Assembly: GCA_035649235.1 (NCBI GenBank)
Contig: DASRJX010000208.1
Location: forward strand, 1 to 9,217
Origin: DASRJX01 sp035649235
GTDB lineage: Bacteria; Acidobacteriota; Polarisedimenticolia; Gp22-AA2
Length of the DNA stretch: 9,217 bases
Direction: 5' to 3'
Both the position numbers and the translations under genes were made by a program. This document shows, piece by piece, positions 6,478 through 9,217 of this stretch. Below the pieces are notes generated by a model, which searched no databases, was not told the origin of the DNA, and was given only the letters and a program-made list of their open reading frames with translations. The stretch's first letter is position 1. Each line of letters opens with the position of its first letter.

Positions 6478-8039
6478 CACGCCGCCAGGCGCTTGGGATC
6501 CTCGGCCCAGCGCAGCGCCTCGTCCTTGTTGATGGCGCCCGACTTCAGGAGGGCCGCGAGAGAGCTCTCCATCAGGCACATGCCGTGCGGCGCGCCGGTC
6601 TGCAGGACGGACAGGATCTGGAACGTCTTCCCCTCGCGGATCAGGTTCCCGACGGCGCGGTTGCACATCAGGATCTCGAGGGCCGCCACCCGGCCCTTGC
6701 GATCGGCCCTCGGCAGCAGCCGCTGCGACACGATCGCCTTGAGGGATTCGGAGATCATGATGCGGATCTGCGCCTGCTGATCGGGGGGGAAGACGCCGAG
6801 GACGCGGTTGATGGTCCGGATCGCGTTGTTCGTGTGCAGGGTGCCGAGAACCAGGTGGCCGGTCTCGGCCGCCGACAGCGCCAGCGATATGGTCTCCCGG
6901 TCGCGCAGCTCGCCGATGACGATGACGTCGGGATCCTCGCGCAGCGCCGCCCTCAGCGCGCGGGCGAACGACTCGGTGTGCCGCCCCACCTGCCGCTGGT
7001 TCACGATGCAGCGCTTGGAGGGGTGCAGGTACTCGATGGGATCCTCGATGGTCAGGATGTGATCGCGCCGCTCCTCGTTCAGGATGTTGACCAGCGCCGC
7101 CATGGTGCTCGACTTGCCGCAGCCGGCGGGGCCCGTCAGCAGGACGAGCCCCTGATGGAAGTTGACGACCTTCGCGAGCGTGTTCGGCAGGCCGAGGTCC
7201 TCGAGCGTCGGGGGCGCGGGCGGGATGACCCGGAACACGCTGTCGACGCCCCGCTGCTGCCGGTAGACGTTGGCCCGGAACCGGCCGACTCCCGCCAGGG
7301 TGTAGGCGAAGTCGAGCTCTCCGTTCTTCTCGAACAGGTCCTTCTGCTCGGGCGTCAGGCACTCGGTGATCATCGATTCGGCTTCCGACGCCGTCAGCAG
7401 CGTGTCGTCCTGGTCGGCGATCTCGCCGTGGATCCGCATCTTGACGGGGGCGCCGCTGTGGAGGTGCAGGTCGCTCGCCTGCGCCTGCACGGCGCGGGTC
7501 AGGAGCGCGTCGAGGCGGCCGGAGCGATCGGATGACTGGGCCGAGGGGCCGGAGACCGGCGCGACGACGCCCGGCCCTGTGGCCGGGGCCGTGGCGGCGT
7601 TCGGGGACGGGACCGCGGACAACTTTGCGGCGGCGGGCCTCGAGGCGGTCGACTTCGACGCCACCGCCGGCATCGCGGGCGGCTTCGCGGCGACCTTCGG
7701 CATCCCGGCGGGCGCCGCCGCCACCGGCTTGATGGCGCCCCCTGGAGCGGCGGAGGCGGCAGCGGCCGGGCGCGGGGCCGGCGCGCGTCCAGCCTTTGGG
7801 CCCTCCTGTGGCTTCCCCGCGCCGGTTTCCTGACGCCGGGCGAGGTACTCCGCCTGGTACTGGAGCATCTGATCGAGCTGCCGCTGGTCGATCCAGCCCC
7901 TCAACAGAAGGACTTCGCCGATGGGCGTCTGGCCATCCTGCCCCAGCGCGCGGGTCGCCTCGGCGAGCTGGTCCATCGTGATCATCTTGAGGTGGACGGC
8001 GATGCGGCCCAGCAGGTGGTCCTGGCCCGAGTCACTCAT
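6477..8039 (-). CDS. PilT-family ATPase with extra N-terminal MshEN/GspE_N-like domain and Ala/Pro linker
   Basis: This 520-residue protein carries a full PilT-type motor from about residue 172. SDLHLHSG is at 189-196. Walker A is GPAGCGKSS at 303-311, the Asp box LTIEDPIEYLH at 329-339, Walker B DPDVIVIGELRD at 369-380 and the His box GTLHTNN at 399-405. AVGNLIREGK at 462-471 is close to the AIRNLIRE retraction motif. Unlike usual PilT it has about 170 extra N-terminal residues. Residues 9-62 hold two tandem helical units (LLGRIAVHLKMITMDQLAEA, then IGEVLLLRGWIDQRQLDQML) resembling MshEN/GspE N-terminal modules found on pilus-extension and secretion ATPases. Residues 72-170 are a low-complexity Ala/Pro/Lys linker. 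It should act at the type IV pilus base, perhaps as a regulated or accessory motor beside the downstream PilT (compare PilT/PilU pairs). It has no clear ribosome site and begins 40 nt after the S9 peptidase stop. Role as retraction rather than another motor function is inferred from the PilT motifs. Confidence 0.9.
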
Positions 8040-8079
8040 TCAGGGAAATCTAGGCAGGGGCCGCCGACTCCGCAAGCCG

Positions 8080-9217
8080 CTACTTCAAATACTTGCCGTA
8101 CCAGTCGAGGTACCGCTGCAGGCGATCCCGGATGTAGGAGGGGGTCGAGATCCCGTGATATTCGCCGGGATAGATGACCAGCTGGGTATCGCGGCCCAGG
8201 CTCCGGAGCGCCTGGTACATCTGCTCGGAGTTCAGGAGCGGCACGTTGAAGTCCCGCTCCCCGCACAGAAAGAGCGTCGGCGTGACGATCCGGTCGGCGT
8301 GCAGGAACGGGGACGACAGATGGATCCAGAGGTCGGTGTTCCTCCACGGCTCCCCCAGCTCGTTCTCGTACTCGCGGATGTACTGGTCGGTCCCGTATCC
8401 CGCCAGGATGTTCGACATCCCGGCGCCGCTCGTCGCTGCCTTGAAGCGCTGATCCTGGACGATGACGTAGTTCGTCAGAAATCCGCCGTAGCTCCAGCCG
8501 CCGACCCCCAGCCGCGCCGGGTCGGCGATCCCCTGCGCCACGACGTGATCGACGGCCGCCAGGACGTCCTGCGCGTCCTTGTTCCCCCAGTCGGCGTAGA
8601 TCGCCCGGGCGAACGCCTCGCCCCGCCCCGAGCTGCCGCGCGGGTTGGCGGCGACGACGGCGTACCCCCTGGCCGCGAACACCTGCCAGTCCTCCATGAA
8701 CTCGTTCTGGAACTGGCCGACCGGCCCGCCGTGGATGCGCAGGATCGCCGGGACCTTCCGGCCGTCCTGGAAATCCGGCGGCTTGACGACGAACCCGTGG
8801 ATCTCGGTCCCGTCCTTGCTCTTGAAGGAGATCTCCTCGGTCGTGCCGAGCCGCAGCGAGGCCATGAGCGCATCGTTCTGCCGCGACAAGGGCCGCAGAG
8901 TGCCGCGCTCGAGCGCGAACACCTCCGCCGGCTCGTTGGGGGTGCTGGAGAGCACGGCGATCTTGTCTTGAGGACCGAGGGCGAAGTCCGACACCACTCG
9001 GCGGCCTGCCAGCAGCCTCTCCGGCTTGCCGCCTGCGACCGGGACGCGGCTCAGGTGCACGCTGCCGTCGTCTTCCATCAGGAAGCAGAGGGCGGCGCCG
9101 TTGGCGGAGAAGCGGGGCGACATCATGTTGCGATCGACGTCGGGCATCACGAGCCGCGCCGTGCCGCCCGCGGCCGGGATCAGGGCGACGTGGAAGCCCG
9201 CGTAGTAGATCAGCTTC
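8080..9217 (-). CDS. S9-family (prolyl oligopeptidase-type) serine peptidase, N-terminus outside window
   Basis: The frame is open from the right edge to a TAG at 8082-8080, so the window holds only the C-terminal 378 residues; full-length relatives are about 600-700 residues. The visible N-terminal part (about 1-120) is the end of a beta-propeller with WD40-like strands (SPRFSANGAALCFLMEDDGS). The alpha/beta-hydrolase domain follows: the oxyanion region RIHGGP is at 160-165, the nucleophile is Ser242 in GGWSYGG, the acid is Asp322 in GERDFNVP and the base is His354 in YHGIS. All three catalytic residues are intact, so it should be an active oligopeptidase or dipeptidyl/acylaminoacyl peptidase cutting short peptides. 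Whether it is secreted cannot be judged without the missing N-terminus. A GTG/ATG near 9150 could be mistaken for the start, but propeller-like sequence continues upstream of it. It is the first visible gene of the - strand run, 40 nt before the pilT-like gene. Confidence 0.92.
   Translation of the reverse strand, partial: KLIYYAGFHVALIPAAGGTARLVMPDVDRNMMSPRFSANGAALCFLMEDDGSVHLSRVPVAGGKPERLLAGRRVVSDFALGPQDKIAVLSSTPNEPAEVFALERGTLRPLSRQNDALMASLRLGTTEEISFKSKDGTEIHGFVVKPPDFQDGRKVPAILRIHGGPVGQFQNEFMEDWQVFAARGYAVVAANPRGSSGRGEAFARAIYADWGNKDAQDVLAAVDHVVAQGIADPARLGVGGWSYGGFLTNYVIVQDQRFKAATSGAGMSNILAGYGTDQYIREYENELGEPWRNTDLWIHLSSPFLHADRIVTPTLFLCGERDFNVPLLNSEQMYQALRSLGRDTQLVIYPGEYHGISTPSYIRDRLQRYLDWYGKYLK

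Noticed and set aside
6478..7362. Upstream extension of the pilT frame giving a 652-residue protein
   Set aside because: The added residues are Arg/Pro/Ala-rich shadow sequence of the first PilT gene on the same strand, and the conserved PilT N-terminus begins exactly at ATG6477.
8040..8079. Possible terminator or promoter between the S9 peptidase and the first PilT gene
   Set aside because: I found no convincing inverted repeat with a T-run and no -10/-35 pair in these 40 nt.

Overview
The window is very GC-rich, densely packed bacterial chromosomal DNA with no mobile element, phage, CRISPR array or sign of recent transfer. Tandem PilT-type ATPases, an exported two-propeller PD40 protein, an S9 peptidase and a QTMAN/DUF3524 glycosyltransferase together suggest a Gram-negative, high-GC environmental lineage such as Acidobacteriota or a similar phylum. 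That placement is inferred from gene content only.

Layout. A complete tRNA-Ser(CGA) with encoded CCA lies on the + strand at the left edge. Facing it on the - strand is a two-gene unit: a QTMAN-like glycosyltransferase (563-1717) and, through a GTGA overlap, a META-domain (HslJ-like) lipoprotein starting at 566. The lipoprotein frame has no stop before the window edge and runs antisense through the tRNA. A single + strand gene, a HAD-family hydrolase (1745-2443), lies head-to-head with the QTMAN-like gene and overlaps the next - strand gene tail-to-tail.

The rest (2414-9217) reads as one long - strand transcription unit. In transcription order it holds: an S9 (prolyl oligopeptidase family) peptidase truncated by the right edge; a PilT-like ATPase with an extra N-terminal domain and an Ala/Pro-rich linker; a second, conventional PilT; an exported succinylglutamate desuccinylase/aspartoacylase-family metallohydrolase; and an exported PD40 beta-propeller protein. 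The junctions are +40, -1 (TGATG), +33 and -4 (ATGA) nt, so any main promoter should lie beyond the right edge or inside genes.

Working together. The two PilT ATPases plausibly power or modulate type IV pilus retraction. The deacylase and the PD40 protein are translationally coupled, both appear exported, and may act together in the cell envelope; their substrates are unknown. The S9 peptidase may share the transcript. I see no clearly new multi-gene system. The points most worth a second look are the MshEN-like N-terminus on a PilT, the bacterial QTMAN homologue, the coupled deacylase/propeller pair, and the META lipoprotein frame that runs antisense through a tRNA gene.
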